64,000 nucleotides of DNA from Sphaerospermopsis kisseleviana NIES-73 (GCF_002368075.1 NZ_AP018314.1:656271-720270); one strand, 5' to 3'. Positions 42,601-51,967 are shown, counted from the first letter of the stretch. Numbers and translations are program-made. Notes: generated from the sequence alone by a model not told the origin.

Positions 42601-44276
42601 AAGGCATTACTCAAAGGACGGTAAGATAAAGCTTCACCAAAAAAGTCTGCTCTTAGGGTTAACACTAAGGTAAAACCAGGAATACTATTAACTGCATTTA
42701 AAAGATTATCTAAAAATATTTTCCGTTCTCCGGTATCCTGACAAAGAGTATAAAGTTCTTCAAATTGGTCAGCAATTAAGATAATATGTGATTTGGGTGA
42801 AATACTAATCAGCGATTCTAGGAAATTAGATAAAGTGCTATGACTTTGTTTTAACTGTACTTCTATTTCTAATTCTTGCAATCTGGAATTAGGAGAAATA
42901 TCTTTTTTAGTGCCTAACTCTCGATGAAGTGCGATCGCTAATGATTCTAACGGATTATTCCCCGGACGAAAAGACACAATTTGCCAATGTTGACTTTTAT
43001 CTCGCTTTAATTGGGGAATTAACCCGGCAAATACCACCGAAGATTTACCACTTCCCGAAGCCCCAACCACTGCTACCAAATGCTTTGTTTTCACTGCTGT
43101 AACTAATTGTTGGGTAACACTTTCTCGCCCATAAAAATAGACTGTATCTTGTTCTTGAAAAGCCGCCAAACCCCTGTAAGGACAACTAGCTACAGCCCCC
43201 ATACTCTGCCAAGTCGGAGGCGTTGCTAACAAATTTTGGACAATTACAGGCAACCAACTAGCACAAGGATATTCTGTTTCTAAACCTTGTAATTTTTTGC
43301 GGGCAATATTCACAGATTGATAGAAAGATTTTCTACTGGTAAACTGTTGAATAAAGTCTTTTAAAAATTGATGAGCCACCTGATCTGGTACAGGTTCACG
43401 CATCACAATTATTTGGGGAATATGCAAACTTTCTAATTCAGTAGCAATTCCTAAACCATCACAGGAGTTAAAAAAAGCTAATTGTAACCCTTTGCTGACG
43501 GCGGTTTGTAGTGCATACCGCAACTTATCCATTGTTAAACTATCGGTGCGGTTGAGAAATATTCTGCCTTTTGTTGACTCTGTACGACTATGGCCAGAAA
43601 AGAAAATCAGATCCCAACCGGTATCATCCCAAAGATATTTATTCAGTTCTGAAGGTGAAGGTTCAACTAAAACAATGATTTCCGCTGCTTGACAATATTG
43701 TTGCAGTAATTTTTCATCTTCAGCAACATTAATTCCTTCACTATTACCCAGAATAATTAAAATGCGGATATGGGAACGGGTACTTTTTTTAAACCGTTGG
43801 GAAGAAAGGGAACTAAAAGCCACTTCTGCATGAGGATAATAATTAAATAAATCCCATAAATGCCAAGGTAATTTTCGCAGTTGAGTTTCATGAGTACGAA
43901 TAATTATTCGCACTTCATCAGTAGCATTTAATTGTGTTAAACATAATTCTTTTATCTGGCGAAATGACTCTGCTTGTAACCAAGTAATAAATTGCTGTTT
44001 GAGAATGTTTGTATGAGTGTGACATTCTGTTTTCAGAGATTGATATTTGACATTAGTAATTTGGTCTTTTTTAGGTTTAATGCGGTATCCATCCAGACTG
44101 CGATAACTATTAGACCAATCTTGATAAATATTAGGTAGGGTGGGAAGAGGAGGTAATGTTAATGTATTGTCACTTAGTTCAATATCGGGAAGCGCATCAT
44201 CTTCACCAATTTCTAAACGAACGCGAAAGCCTTCATGGAAATTACCATCTAGTTTGAGGATAACTAATTTGTTCAT
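39666..44276 (-). CDS. CHAT protease - P-loop NTPase (STAND type) - WD40 protein
   Basis: About 1536 residues. Order: a leader found in this family (MNKLVILKLDGNFHEGF), a CHAT caspase-like domain (about 80-340) with catalytic H229 (FFSGHSR) and C272 (FNSCDG), a P-loop NTPase with Walker A K411 (GASGSGKSS) and Walker B D503 (ILIADQFEEL), a winged-helix/helical part, one membrane helix (about 812-834), and 14 WD40 repeats (about 905 to the end; two seven-blade propellers). It would sense by WD40, switch by the NTPase and act as a protease. ATG 44276 is chosen over GTG 44306. Confidence 0.9.
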   Translation of the reverse strand: MNKLVILKLDGNFHEGFRVRLEIGEDDALPDIELSDNTLTLPPLPTLPNIYQDWSNSYRSLDGYRIKPKKDQITNVKYQSLKTECHTHTNILKQQFITWLQAESFRQIKELCLTQLNATDEVRIIIRTHETQLRKLPWHLWDLFNYYPHAEVAFSSLSSQRFKKSTRSHIRILIILGNSEGINVAEDEKLLQQYCQAAEIIVLVEPSPSELNKYLWDDTGWDLIFFSGHSRTESTKGRIFLNRTDSLTMDKLRYALQTAVSKGLQLAFFNSCDGLGIATELESLHIPQIIVMREPVPDQVAHQFLKDFIQQFTSRKSFYQSVNIARKKLQGLETEYPCASWLPVIVQNLLATPPTWQSMGAVASCPYRGLAAFQEQDTVYFYGRESVTQQLVTAVKTKHLVAVVGASGSGKSSVVFAGLIPQLKRDKSQHWQIVSFRPGNNPLESLAIALHRELGTKKDISPNSRLQELEIEVQLKQSHSTLSNFLESLISISPKSHIILIADQFEELYTLCQDTGERKIFLDNLLNAVNSIPGFTLVLTLRADFFGEALSYRPLSNALQDAQVNLGPMNALELESAISQPALSLNVQLEPGLTQRLIDVVLNSPSHLPLLEFTLTQLWQRQQQGWLTHQAYTEIGTIETALANHAESIYAQLSATDKQKVQQIFIQLVQPGEYNTDIRRLATRGEVGAENWNLVTQLANARLVVTDINKLTKIETVEIIHEALIRNWRRLKQWMQTDGDFRRWQEQLRTIMRQWENHQQDTGGLLRGKSLIDAQEWLRQRENQISANEQNFIIQSLELQKKESQAQNAAKNRIIIALSGGLLGVLLLAGVALWQRQKSQINELKALNLSAQVLLKSGNEVEAFIPTLKVIKNLQQLNFLNFLNSQTQLSLSAATLENINQIREYNRLQGHKGEISTVKFSPDGQLLASGSEDNTIKIWRRYGKLQQTLSGHKDRVFSVIFSPDYQFLIAASFDNTISFWRYDYSTKLFTNQPNFRLIEQDKLLAISLSPDSQILATANSKGKIKLWTLNGQLMKTIIAHQQKIWGINFSPDGKTIATASADKTVKLWHLEGQELKNLPVKILSGHTDEVFTVKFSPDGNTLASASKDKTVKLWDVNGKLLHTFTGHNNEVLDVNFSPDSKTLVSASADDTVKVWMIPNDLKLKKDLKSHPQFPIYTFLGHGGKASEASFTPDGKTIVSASADGTIKLWHLQGILPSFSGNSVSFSPDKNTIAVSNKQGIISLRQRDGSLLKSFYAHEGEIIKILFHPTGKNIITIGVDNQIKVWNLDGKLINSWQGHSQDNSILKSIFKPIQDISLSPDGNKIATISRVDKQVKIWDLQGNLLTSWQINDKLPTNINFSRDGQTLATAGDKTVKLWNLAGKLLQTLSGHEDNITSVIFSPNGKMIATASADKTVKLWDSKSGKLLHTLQHHQSVYSVDFSPDSKILVSASGDKISFWNLQGELIYSLQGSKNDLLEVNFSADGKMINSVDISNHITLWDLDIHGLQKRSCEWLHEYLQENVSLVKDEGKLCENNH

Positions 44277-44378
44277 AATCTTACCACTCTTCTCCCTGCA
44301 CAACACCTCTATGACAATTTCGGCTTGCTTGGCAATATTTTACGCAAATGGTGGAGATTGTTACAAAAGTTGATTTTC

Positions 44379-44422
44379 TTGTCTGAATCAGGATGTCCAG
44401 GATTTAAGGATTTACAGGATGT
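44379..44422 (+). repeat. 45-bp interspersed repeat copy
   Basis: Copy of the family described at 226-694, about 100 bp upstream of the CHAT gene start, within its likely promoter region. Confidence 0.8.
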
Positions 44423-44509
44423 ATTTGTTTGTGTTGTTGATGGGATGTTTGAGGTAATTTCTTATTGAAGATGTAGGGGTTTAGTATTGCTAAACCCTGA
44501 CCAATATTG

Positions 44510-45265
44510 CTAAACTTGATGTTGTGCTAACCAAGCTTCTAAATCACTTAAACTAGAAAAATCAAGTAAAGCCTCAGCTAAATCTTCTAACTGTTCTGAT
44601 TCCATAGCTTCAAGTTTCAATAATTGTGCAGGTGGAACAGTTCCGACTTGATGACGGAGTTGTCGTGTCACAATTGCTAAAGCTTTTTCCTGTTGGATAT
44701 CCTGATAAATTACAGACTCGCGCATAGCATCACTCCGCAATAATCTTTTAATCAGTTTCTTGTTTAATACTAACCCAGCTAATATCGCCGTTGAAGCAGC
44801 AACATTACTTTGGATTCGGGTATCGTTTATTTGCTCAATAGCTTCTGCAACCTGTTGTAATATTAGCGTTTTATCCTCAGTTTGACTGAGAGTTGCAAAC
44901 GGTAACAAACCAGGAGTATTTAAAAATATGTCGCTGGGTTGTTCCCAAAGACGAATAACGCCAAATTCATGACGGGTATTTTCTAAAACAAAGGCTGTTT
45001 GCTGGACTAATTCGGATGTGGTTGGTTGTAGATAAATCACAACCTGACGCATCCGTTTATTGGGAAATTTGCGATACACCCTTAACCGATAATCCGCCAT
45101 TCTAAAGGGAATTTGGGCTTTTGGTTCAGTTTGAAATTCTATATGCAGAACCATTTCATCTGATTGTAACAGAATTAACGCATCTGCTCGAATCGGTTCG
45201 AGGGATAATTCTGACGGACTGAGTTGGGTGACAAATAACCTCCTCAAAATCATAAAATACAACAT
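44510..45265 (-). pseudogene. Rpn/DUF4351 nuclease-like gene, 5' end lost
   Basis: From LSPSELSLEPIRADALILL onward (with HIEFQTEPKAQIPFRMADYR and a C-terminal DUF4351 helix bundle ending EALLDFSSLSDLEAWL) this is a standard Rpn-type PD-(D/E)XK protein of about 275-310 residues. The usual first 40 or so residues are missing: upstream, the frame runs into a copy of the 45-bp repeat (45282-45327), which would encode SESGYPGFKDL. In-frame ATGs at 45265 or 45253 could still start a shortened protein. The D and E-F-Q catalytic residues remain. Confidence 0.7.
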
Positions 45266-45281
45266 GAAAAAACTACAAATA

Positions 45282-45327
45282 ATATCCTGTAAATCCTTAA
45301 ATCCTGGATATCCTGATTCAGACAAAT
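45282..45327 (-). repeat. 45-bp repeat copy replacing the start of the DUF4351 gene
   Basis: Copy of the family described at 226-694. It stands exactly where the N-terminal codons of the neighbouring DUF4351 gene should be and about 25 bp after the end of the trypsin-TPR gene. Confidence 0.8.
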
Positions 45328-45352
45328 AAAATGTTATCAGCAAAGAAACTTT

Positions 45353-48300
45353 CTACAAACCTTTTAATAAATCCATAATTTGTTGATAAAGAGCAACATT
45401 TCCTTGAGCCTGTAATAATTGTGCTGCTTGTTGTAAGTCCTCTTTGGCTTTTTGTTTGTCACCAAGTTGATAATAAACTAAACCGCGACCCATGTAAGCC
45501 AGAGCATCATCAGGATTAATTTTGATAGCTTGATTATAATCTGCCAGTGCTAATTCCCATTTTTTCTGATTATAGTAAAGAACACCGCGATTTTTGTAGG
45601 CATCAGCATAATCAGGATTAATATTGATAGCTTGGGTATAATCTGCCAGTGCTAATTCCCATTTTTTCTGGTTTTTGTAAAGAACACCGCGATTGTTGTA
45701 AGCCTGAGCATAATCAGGATTAATTTTGATGGCTTGATTATAATCTGCCAGTGCTAATTCCCATTTTTTCTGGTCACTGTAAAGAAGTCCGCGATTGTAG
45801 TAAGCCAGAGCTAAATCAGGATTAATTTTGATAGCTTGGTTATAATCTGCCAGTGCTAATTCCCATTTTTTCTGGTCACTGTAAAGAAGTCCGCGATTGT
45901 TGTAAGCAGCAGCTAAATCAGGATTAATTTTGATAGCTTGATTATAATCTGCTAGTGCTAATTCCCATTTTTTCTGATTATCGTAAACAAGACCGCGATT
46001 GTAGTAAGCCTGAGCATCATCAGGATTAATTTTGATAGCTTGATTATAATCTGCTAGTGCTAATTCCCATTTTTTCTGGTTTTTGTAAAGAATACCGCGA
46101 TTGTTGTAAGCCTGAGCATAATCAGGATTAATTTTGATAGCTTGATTAAAATCTGCCAGTGCTAATTCCCATTTTTTCTGGTCATAGTAAAGATTACCGC
46201 GATTGTAGTAAGCCTGAGCATCATCAGGATTAATTTTGATAGCTTGATTATAATCTGCTAGTGCTAATTCCCATTTTTTCTGATTATGGTAAAGATTACC
46301 GCGATTGTTGTAGGCATCAGCATAATCAGGATTAATTTTGATAGCTTGGGTATAATCTGCCAGTGCTAATTCCCATTTTTTCTGATTATCGTAAACAAGA
46401 CCGCGATTGTAGTAAGCCAGAGCATAATCAGGATTAATTTTGATAGCTTGATTAAAATCTGCCAGTGCTAATTCCCATTTTTTCTGGTCACTGTAAAGAT
46501 TACCGCGATTGTTGTAGGCATCAGCATAATCAGGATTAATTTTGATAGCTTGATTATAATCTGCCAGTGCTAATTCCCATTTTTTCTGGTTTTTGTAAAG
46601 ATTACCGCGATTGTAGTAAGCCAGAGCTAAATCAGGATTAATATTGATAGCTTGGTTAAAATCTGCCAGTGCTAATTCCCATTTTTTCTGCTCATAGTAA
46701 AGAGCACCGCGATTGTTGTAAGCACCAGCATCATCAGGATTAATTTTGATAGCTTGGTTATAATCTGCTAGTGCTAATTCCCATTTTTTCTGGTCACTGT
46801 AAAGAACACCGCGATTGTTGTAGGCATCAGCATCATCAGGATTAATTTTGATAGCTTGATTATAATCTGCTAGTGCTAATTCCCATTTTTTCTGGTCACT
46901 GTAAAGATTACCGCGATTGTAGTAAGCCAGAGCAAAATCAGGATTAATATTGATAGCTTGGTTATAATCTGCCAGTGCTAATTCCCATTTTTTCTGCTGA
47001 ACGTAAAGATTACCGCGATTGGTGTAAAATCCCGAACGGGGGCTGAGTTTAATCGCTTCATTGATCGCTACCTCTGCTTCTGCATACCTTTTTAACTCAT
47101 ATAATACATTGGATTTCTCATTATACCAATTAGGATTATTTGGTTGAAGTTCAATGGCTTTATTGATTGCTGGTAAGGCTTCATTTCCTTGCTTTAATTT
47201 TGTATAGACTGTACTTAGCTGAATCCAAGCAGCAACAAAATCAGGTTGACTTTTCACTGCTTGTTGCAATGGAGCTACCGCTTCTTGATATTTTTTATTA
47301 CTACTTAAAGCCAAACCCTTGCCATAATAAGCTAAGTGAATAAAGGCTGGTTTTAGCTGAATCGCTCTATCAAAAGCCTCTATAGCTTCTGGCAAACGAC
47401 GTAAACGCCACAGTTGATTTCCTCTTTCTATCCATTGACTGGCGGTAGTATTTCCTTTGGAAACATCTACTGATAATATTGCTGCTTGTATAGAGTTAAC
47501 TTGTTGTTGATTTAATTTTGCTGCTGGGGTAGTTTCTACTTTTTGTCCTTGGGTATCTAGTTTGTTTGCTATTGCTAAAAAGGTACTGATAGGAATACCT
47601 AAACTATTACCTATTTGTACTTTTCCACCACTACTACCTCTATCACCTGTTTTTTCATCAATAGCTGTTTCTCCCTCAGCACGTCCATGAATACCTATTA
47701 CTCTTCCTTGGGTATCTAATACTGGTCCCCCACTCATGCCCCCAAAGGTGATACTTCTATAAACTAATTCATATCCTCCGGTTAAGGAAACTGCACTTTG
47801 ACTAACACTTGAACTGACATTTCCTGAGTTCCCAGAACTATTGTTTCTAAAATCTGATTGGGTAGTTTGAAATAATCCTTGTTCTTTACTAAAAATCTGC
47901 CCCATTGTCAACCGCCAAGGTGATGTTTGCCCTAATTTGGGATATCCTGCTGTTAATATATATTCATCATCTTTTGGGTTGTGATTTGCTAAGGTGGCAA
48001 TTTGATATGTTGCTGGACTTCTAAATTTAACTACTGCTAAATCTACTCCTGATTCTAGTTTAATACTGCCTTTTTCTATAGGATATTGTTTACCATCTGG
48101 AGCAAGAATTGAATAATTAAAAAGTCCACAGGATTGAGTTTCATTTTCACTTTCACAGAAAATATGAGCCGCAGTTAAAACAGTATAAGTATCTCCTTCT
48201 TTAGCGATAATTACCCCTGAACCATTAGATTCATCACTACTATCAATTCTCACGGTTATTTGTTTGGCTTTTTGTTCTATTTCTCCTAACCATCCTGTTA

Positions 48301-49144
48301 ATGCTGGTACGTCTGGTACTGGTTGGGAAATATTTGGTACAGGTAAGGAATAGGCGGTGAGAATTTCTGGTTTTACTTGTGCTAATAAGGTGGAAGTTGG
48401 TATTCCCCAACTGAGTTTTCGCATTTCCTGGATTTCTGCATTGCTAGGACGTGAACCATCAGGATAAACATAACCTGTATTTAAGATTGGGTATGCACTT
48501 CTACCATTTATCCCTATGATTTGTCCCACAGAGTTAATGATTGCACCGCCACTCATTCCTTGGTCAATATCACTACTATAACCAATTTGATAGCCTTCTT
48601 TTAGTGGTTTATCGGCTATTTTTTCTACTCTACCAGTGCGAAATACTATTTGTCCTTTGGTAGCAGAATATCCCGCCGCCATTACTTCCATTTCAGTATT
48701 AGGTACGGAATTAGCTACTTCTTGTAAACAGTAATTTTCATTGCTTTGAAATTGTAATAATGCTAGGTCAAATTTATTAAAGTTAGTGTTAGGAACTGTT
48801 TGTGCATTATAGGTTTTACCATCTGCTGTTGTTAAAGAAATTTTGTTAACTCCTCTAATTACATGAGAATTAGTTAAAACTAGATAAGTATTTCCTCGTT
48901 TAGATAGGAGTGTTCCTGAACCGCTGTTATTATCACTTATTACTCTGACTGTAATTCTCTTGGCGATGGTTTGTAGTTGTTTTTGGGAATATGCTCCAGT
49001 GTCACCATTATCGGCTTTGATTTGACAACTGATATTATCAATTGCTGCTAGGGAGATAGAATTAGATGAAGTTTCAATACTCAAAGTGGAAACTAATAAA
49101 AATGCTAAAGAGAAAATGCTGACTGTTTTGGTATTCATGTTCAT
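45353..49144 (-). CDS. Exported double-trypsin protease with long TPR array
   Basis: A 1263-residue protein. Signal peptide (about 1-34), two trypsin-like serine protease domains, both with full triads: H94 (TNSHVI), D126 (FDLALL), S198 (QGMSGGAI); and H327 (TAAHIF), D368 (GVDLAV), S471 (GGMSGGPV). Then about four ordinary TPRs (565-708), 15 nearly identical 34-residue TPRs (709-1218) and a final degenerate one. It should be a periplasmic or secreted protease whose TPR rod binds partners. The near-identity of the repeats points to recent expansion. It belongs to the minus-strand protease block. Confidence 0.92.
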   Translation of the reverse strand: MNMNTKTVSIFSLAFLLVSTLSIETSSNSISLAAIDNISCQIKADNGDTGAYSQKQLQTIAKRITVRVISDNNSGSGTLLSKRGNTYLVLTNSHVIRGVNKISLTTADGKTYNAQTVPNTNFNKFDLALLQFQSNENYCLQEVANSVPNTEMEVMAAGYSATKGQIVFRTGRVEKIADKPLKEGYQIGYSSDIDQGMSGGAIINSVGQIIGINGRSAYPILNTGYVYPDGSRPSNAEIQEMRKLSWGIPTSTLLAQVKPEILTAYSLPVPNISQPVPDVPALTGWLGEIEQKAKQITVRIDSSDESNGSGVIIAKEGDTYTVLTAAHIFCESENETQSCGLFNYSILAPDGKQYPIEKGSIKLESGVDLAVVKFRSPATYQIATLANHNPKDDEYILTAGYPKLGQTSPWRLTMGQIFSKEQGLFQTTQSDFRNNSSGNSGNVSSSVSQSAVSLTGGYELVYRSITFGGMSGGPVLDTQGRVIGIHGRAEGETAIDEKTGDRGSSGGKVQIGNSLGIPISTFLAIANKLDTQGQKVETTPAAKLNQQQVNSIQAAILSVDVSKGNTTASQWIERGNQLWRLRRLPEAIEAFDRAIQLKPAFIHLAYYGKGLALSSNKKYQEAVAPLQQAVKSQPDFVAAWIQLSTVYTKLKQGNEALPAINKAIELQPNNPNWYNEKSNVLYELKRYAEAEVAINEAIKLSPRSGFYTNRGNLYVQQKKWELALADYNQAININPDFALAYYNRGNLYSDQKKWELALADYNQAIKINPDDADAYNNRGVLYSDQKKWELALADYNQAIKINPDDAGAYNNRGALYYEQKKWELALADFNQAININPDLALAYYNRGNLYKNQKKWELALADYNQAIKINPDYADAYNNRGNLYSDQKKWELALADFNQAIKINPDYALAYYNRGLVYDNQKKWELALADYTQAIKINPDYADAYNNRGNLYHNQKKWELALADYNQAIKINPDDAQAYYNRGNLYYDQKKWELALADFNQAIKINPDYAQAYNNRGILYKNQKKWELALADYNQAIKINPDDAQAYYNRGLVYDNQKKWELALADYNQAIKINPDLAAAYNNRGLLYSDQKKWELALADYNQAIKINPDLALAYYNRGLLYSDQKKWELALADYNQAIKINPDYAQAYNNRGVLYKNQKKWELALADYTQAININPDYADAYKNRGVLYYNQKKWELALADYNQAIKINPDDALAYMGRGLVYYQLGDKQKAKEDLQQAAQLLQAQGNVALYQQIMDLLKGL
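45491..47020 (-). repeat. Fifteen tandem 102-bp TPR-coding repeats
   Basis: Exactly 15 units of 102 bp with fixed phase. The protein core KKWELALAD-Y/F-x-QAI-x-INPD is invariant. Variation is confined to the residues before KKW (SD, YE, KN, DN, HN, YD, YN followed by Q) and those after INPD (D, Y, L or F, then A, then D, G, L, Q or A). The DNA is likewise nearly identical outside these sites. Confidence 0.93.
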
Positions 49145-49194
49145 GATGGGAAATTTGTAAATTATGTAAAATGTACGTATTTAGGATTTCTATG

Positions 49195-49358
49195 TGTGTT
49201 TGATGTAGGGGTAGCGCCCCCGTGCCTACCCCGTATTCATATTCATGGTAAATACCCCATATTTGTCGTAAATACCCCGTTTTTGGGGGCAACCACAGGG
49301 GGATTGCCCCTACAATATGTGTGTTTGATGTAGGGGTAGCGCCCCCGTGCCTACCCCG
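49195..49358 (+). repeat. Paired GTAGGGGTAGCGCCCCC repeats
   Basis: GTGTTTGATGTAGGGGTAGC followed by GCCCCCGTGCCTACCCC occurs at about 49196-49231 and again at 49321-49357; the GGGGTAG/CTACCCC arms are self-complementary. Between them are GTAAATACCCC words. The block separates the COP23 and trypsin-TPR genes. Confidence 0.65.
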
Positions 49359-49376
49359 GTTTTCGGAAAATAATCT

Positions 49377-49949
49377 CTAATTATTGTTAGTTAAGGGGGA
49401 TTTTTTTAAAAAATCTTTCACACTTACATACAACTGTTCACCTGAATTTTGGAAAATTATCCCTCCACTTTTACCTTCAGCAATATCCATTAACTTTTGT
49501 ATTACGTCCTCAGCATCACTCCCTGTTTTTAAGGTAAATAGTTGATTACTAGGATTGCAAGTTTCTCCTTGATTAAGAACACCACAGATAACAGAATATC
49601 CTTTAATTTTCCCAGTAGACAGAAAATTCAAACGACCTTGTTCATAAAACTCTTGGAATTTTTGCGAGACTTTTTGACAGCGTTCTGCTGGAGTCCAGCC
49701 ACCTTTATTAAAGTATTCAGATTTCCAGCCAATAAAATACACATGACCTTTTCTTTCAGGAATCCAAGCAACTGTAGTCGGAATTCTCTCACCACTTGCT
49801 GCATCAAACATTGACTGACAAAGGAAAGTGACTTGATTTGATTGTGATTCGGCAGCAGTTGATTGGCTAAAATTGGCAGGTAGACTAATAGTTGCTAAAG
49901 ATGTGACAGCAGCTAGTCCTAAAGTGATGAAAAATGATTGTTGTCGCAT
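49377..49949 (-). CDS. COP23 domain protein, exported
   Basis: A 190-residue protein with a signal peptide (MRQQSFFITLGLAAVTSLAT, cleavage near 32) and the COP23 pattern: FLCQSMFDAASGERIPTTVA, W near 75-85, ERCQKVSQKFQEFYEQGRLN, CGVLNQGETCNPSNQLFTL. Four Cys could make two disulfides. COP23 was described as a circadian-oscillating membrane-associated protein of a unicellular cyanobacterium; its function is unknown. Its position between two secreted serine proteases suggests it is a partner or substrate. Confidence 0.85.
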   Translation of the reverse strand: MRQQSFFITLGLAAVTSLATISLPANFSQSTAAESQSNQVTFLCQSMFDAASGERIPTTVAWIPERKGHVYFIGWKSEYFNKGGWTPAERCQKVSQKFQEFYEQGRLNFLSTGKIKGYSVICGVLNQGETCNPSNQLFTLKTGSDAEDVIQKLMDIAEGKSGGIIFQNSGEQLYVSVKDFLKKSPLTNNN

Positions 49950-50113
49950 AATATTGTTGTTGAGATTGATAAATTAAAAAATCATGAGTTAAAGGTAATG
50001 GATCACATATTTGATAAATTGTTAGATTATCAAATAGTGCTTTTTTCTGTAACCGTTAAAAAACTGACTCCTGTTCATTGAAAAATCCTTTTTTAGCAAA
50101 ATATACCCACTAT

Positions 50114-51289
50114 TTAAGGTTTAGCTGTTACCTGTAAACTGTAATTTCCAGTTTCTCCTCGTTGTTGAGAAGTGGCAACTATTATATAAACTCCATCTTC
50201 TGGTAATGTCATATCTATTTGAGCATTAAAATCACCAGCCCCTCTATCATCATTTTCGGTTATTTTGCTATAAAAAATTTGACCTTCAGAAGATTCGCTC
50301 ACTTGATATAAACTCAAAAGTGAATTAATTTTCTGACTGGTCATTTCAATTACTACCTGTTGACCGGCTCGACCCTGAAATTGATATAAATTCATAAAGT
50401 TACCATTTTCAGAAGCAATACCATCCTCTGGATTTAAATTGCCATTAATGATCTGACCGTTAAGTGAGATACTGGCAATAGCAGGTTTTGTGGATCTCTT
50501 AAATAGGGTAGAGACAGAAGAGATATCTTTTTTTCTGGCAGCAGTAATAAAAGATTGCACTTGAGCAACAGGAATAGCAAAATTCATCCCACTATTTAAT
50601 TTTCCTGGTCCGACAATTCCTGCTGTATTCACGCCAATCACTTGACCTTTGCTATTAAGAAGTGGTCCCCCAGAATTACCTCCTTGTATCACTGCATCAT
50701 GTTGAATTTCTCCAGTCCTGGAATCAATACGAGTAATGTTTCCTTGGGTAAAAGTGTCTTTGAAATCTGCATCCAGAGGAGTACCAAGAGTGAAAATGCG
50801 ATCGCCTACTTTCGCAGATCCAGCCGCAGCTAAAGCAAGTGTCCGCAAGTTTTTCTGATTATGAATTTGCAGCACTGCCAAATCTAATCCATTTTTACCA
50901 AAACCCAATACATCAGCCGCGACTTTCTTCCCATCAGAAAAAACAACAGTCACTACACTGGGGAAATCTTTTGGATTATACTTTTCTACTTCTTCTTCAT
51001 TTCTTGGTGGTGGTTTAATGACATGAGCATTGGTGATAATTAACCCATCTTTACTGATAATAAAACCACTACCATGACCTTGACCTGTTTGAACCGTCAC
51101 CACAGCCGGACTTGATTTTTGATAAACTTGGCGGGCAATCTGTTCCTGGGATGTTTGTGCTAGTACAAGGTTAGAGTACAGTGCTTTTTGCTCCCTGAAG
51201 GATAGCTGCTTTTCAAAGCTATTCACCCCAAGAACGGTAAATATAGTGCATATTACACTTGCACATTGTAAGAATCTGTTGTTCATCAT
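50114..51289 (-). CDS. HtrA-like trypsin-type serine protease with pre-peptidase C-terminal domain
   Basis: About 391 residues. It has an N-terminal signal or anchor, then a trypsin-like domain with His (ITNAHVI), Asp (NGLDLAVL) and Ser (QGGNSGGPLL). A C-terminal domain (about 270-391: SISLNGQIINGNL ... FQGRAGQQVVIEMTS ... YSLQVTA) is a PPC-type beta sandwich in place of PDZ. It is a secreted protease of the trypsin/HtrA group without PDZ. ATG 51289 is preferred to GTG 51301. It is the first gene of the minus-strand block. Confidence 0.88.
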   Translation of the reverse strand: MMNNRFLQCASVICTIFTVLGVNSFEKQLSFREQKALYSNLVLAQTSQEQIARQVYQKSSPAVVTVQTGQGHGSGFIISKDGLIITNAHVIKPPPRNEEEVEKYNPKDFPSVVTVVFSDGKKVAADVLGFGKNGLDLAVLQIHNQKNLRTLALAAAGSAKVGDRIFTLGTPLDADFKDTFTQGNITRIDSRTGEIQHDAVIQGGNSGGPLLNSKGQVIGVNTAGIVGPGKLNSGMNFAIPVAQVQSFITAARKKDISSVSTLFKRSTKPAIASISLNGQIINGNLNPEDGIASENGNFMNLYQFQGRAGQQVVIEMTSQKINSLLSLYQVSESSEGQIFYSKITENDDRGAGDFNAQIDMTLPEDGVYIIVATSQQRGETGNYSLQVTAKP

Positions 51290-51375
51290 CGTTTGATACA
51301 CAATTCGGATACAGTTAATATTTCAACCTGGAAAAACCAACGCTATAAAGCTTATTAATGCAGAATATCAGTAAA

Positions 51376-51562
51376 TAGGGGTTGCTGAGAAAGTCTTTCC
51401 GTGAGGGCATAGGAGATTTGAAAATTTCTTTGCCATCTCTTGAAATCCCAAAAAATGCACACTTTTTCCGGTATACCCTTCAAAACCCTTGCACTAATTT
51501 CTGTGTTTATCAGCCTCTAACCTTTGATATATCAAGGTTTTAGGTTTATTCAGCAAACCCTA
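51376..51562. mobile_element. TA-flanked MITE (type A), compact copy
   Basis: About 187 bp including the flanking TAs, with ends AGGGGTTGCTGAG and TTCAGCAAACCCT. Nearly the same sequence as 19043-19267 without the heptamer insertion, so the two are recent relatives. It lies in the promoter side of the HtrA-like gene. Confidence 0.8.
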
Positions 51563-51739
51563 TATACAGCTTTATTCAATAGACTGTGTTTGCTCATTCT
51601 TCCATCTCCTCCAATCAATATGCCAACTACTTGTCTGCTCCTGTTTGGTTTTCTTTCACAGCTTGTAGTTTTTACGCAGATACTCAAATTTGTTACAAAA
51701 CTTCATTTATTGACCGAAAAAATTTTAGATTTTAGATTT

Positions 51740-51839
51740 TAAGCTGTTGTGCATTTAATTTGTATAAGTGGAACAGGCATCTTGCCTGTTAAACAAGAGT
51801 TCAGAATATTAGGATTATACAATTTAGCTGTGTAACAGC
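51740..51839. mobile_element. 103-bp MITE (type B), copy of about 100 bp
   Basis: Ends TAAGCTGTTGTGCATTTAAT and TTTAGCTGTGTAACAGC; the centre holds GGAACAGGCATCTTGCC. The last bases of the right end are missing or changed (CAGCG). Confidence 0.75.
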
Positions 51840-51967
51840 GATGCAATTTTGTGAGATGCTGTGCTTCGTTTGGGCAGGGGGATCAGAAATTAGAAATTAG
51901 CCTTTTATGAGCTAAGGGTGCGGAATGTGGGTTATAGTCACTAGGATGCCTAAAACTCGGCAGCAAA

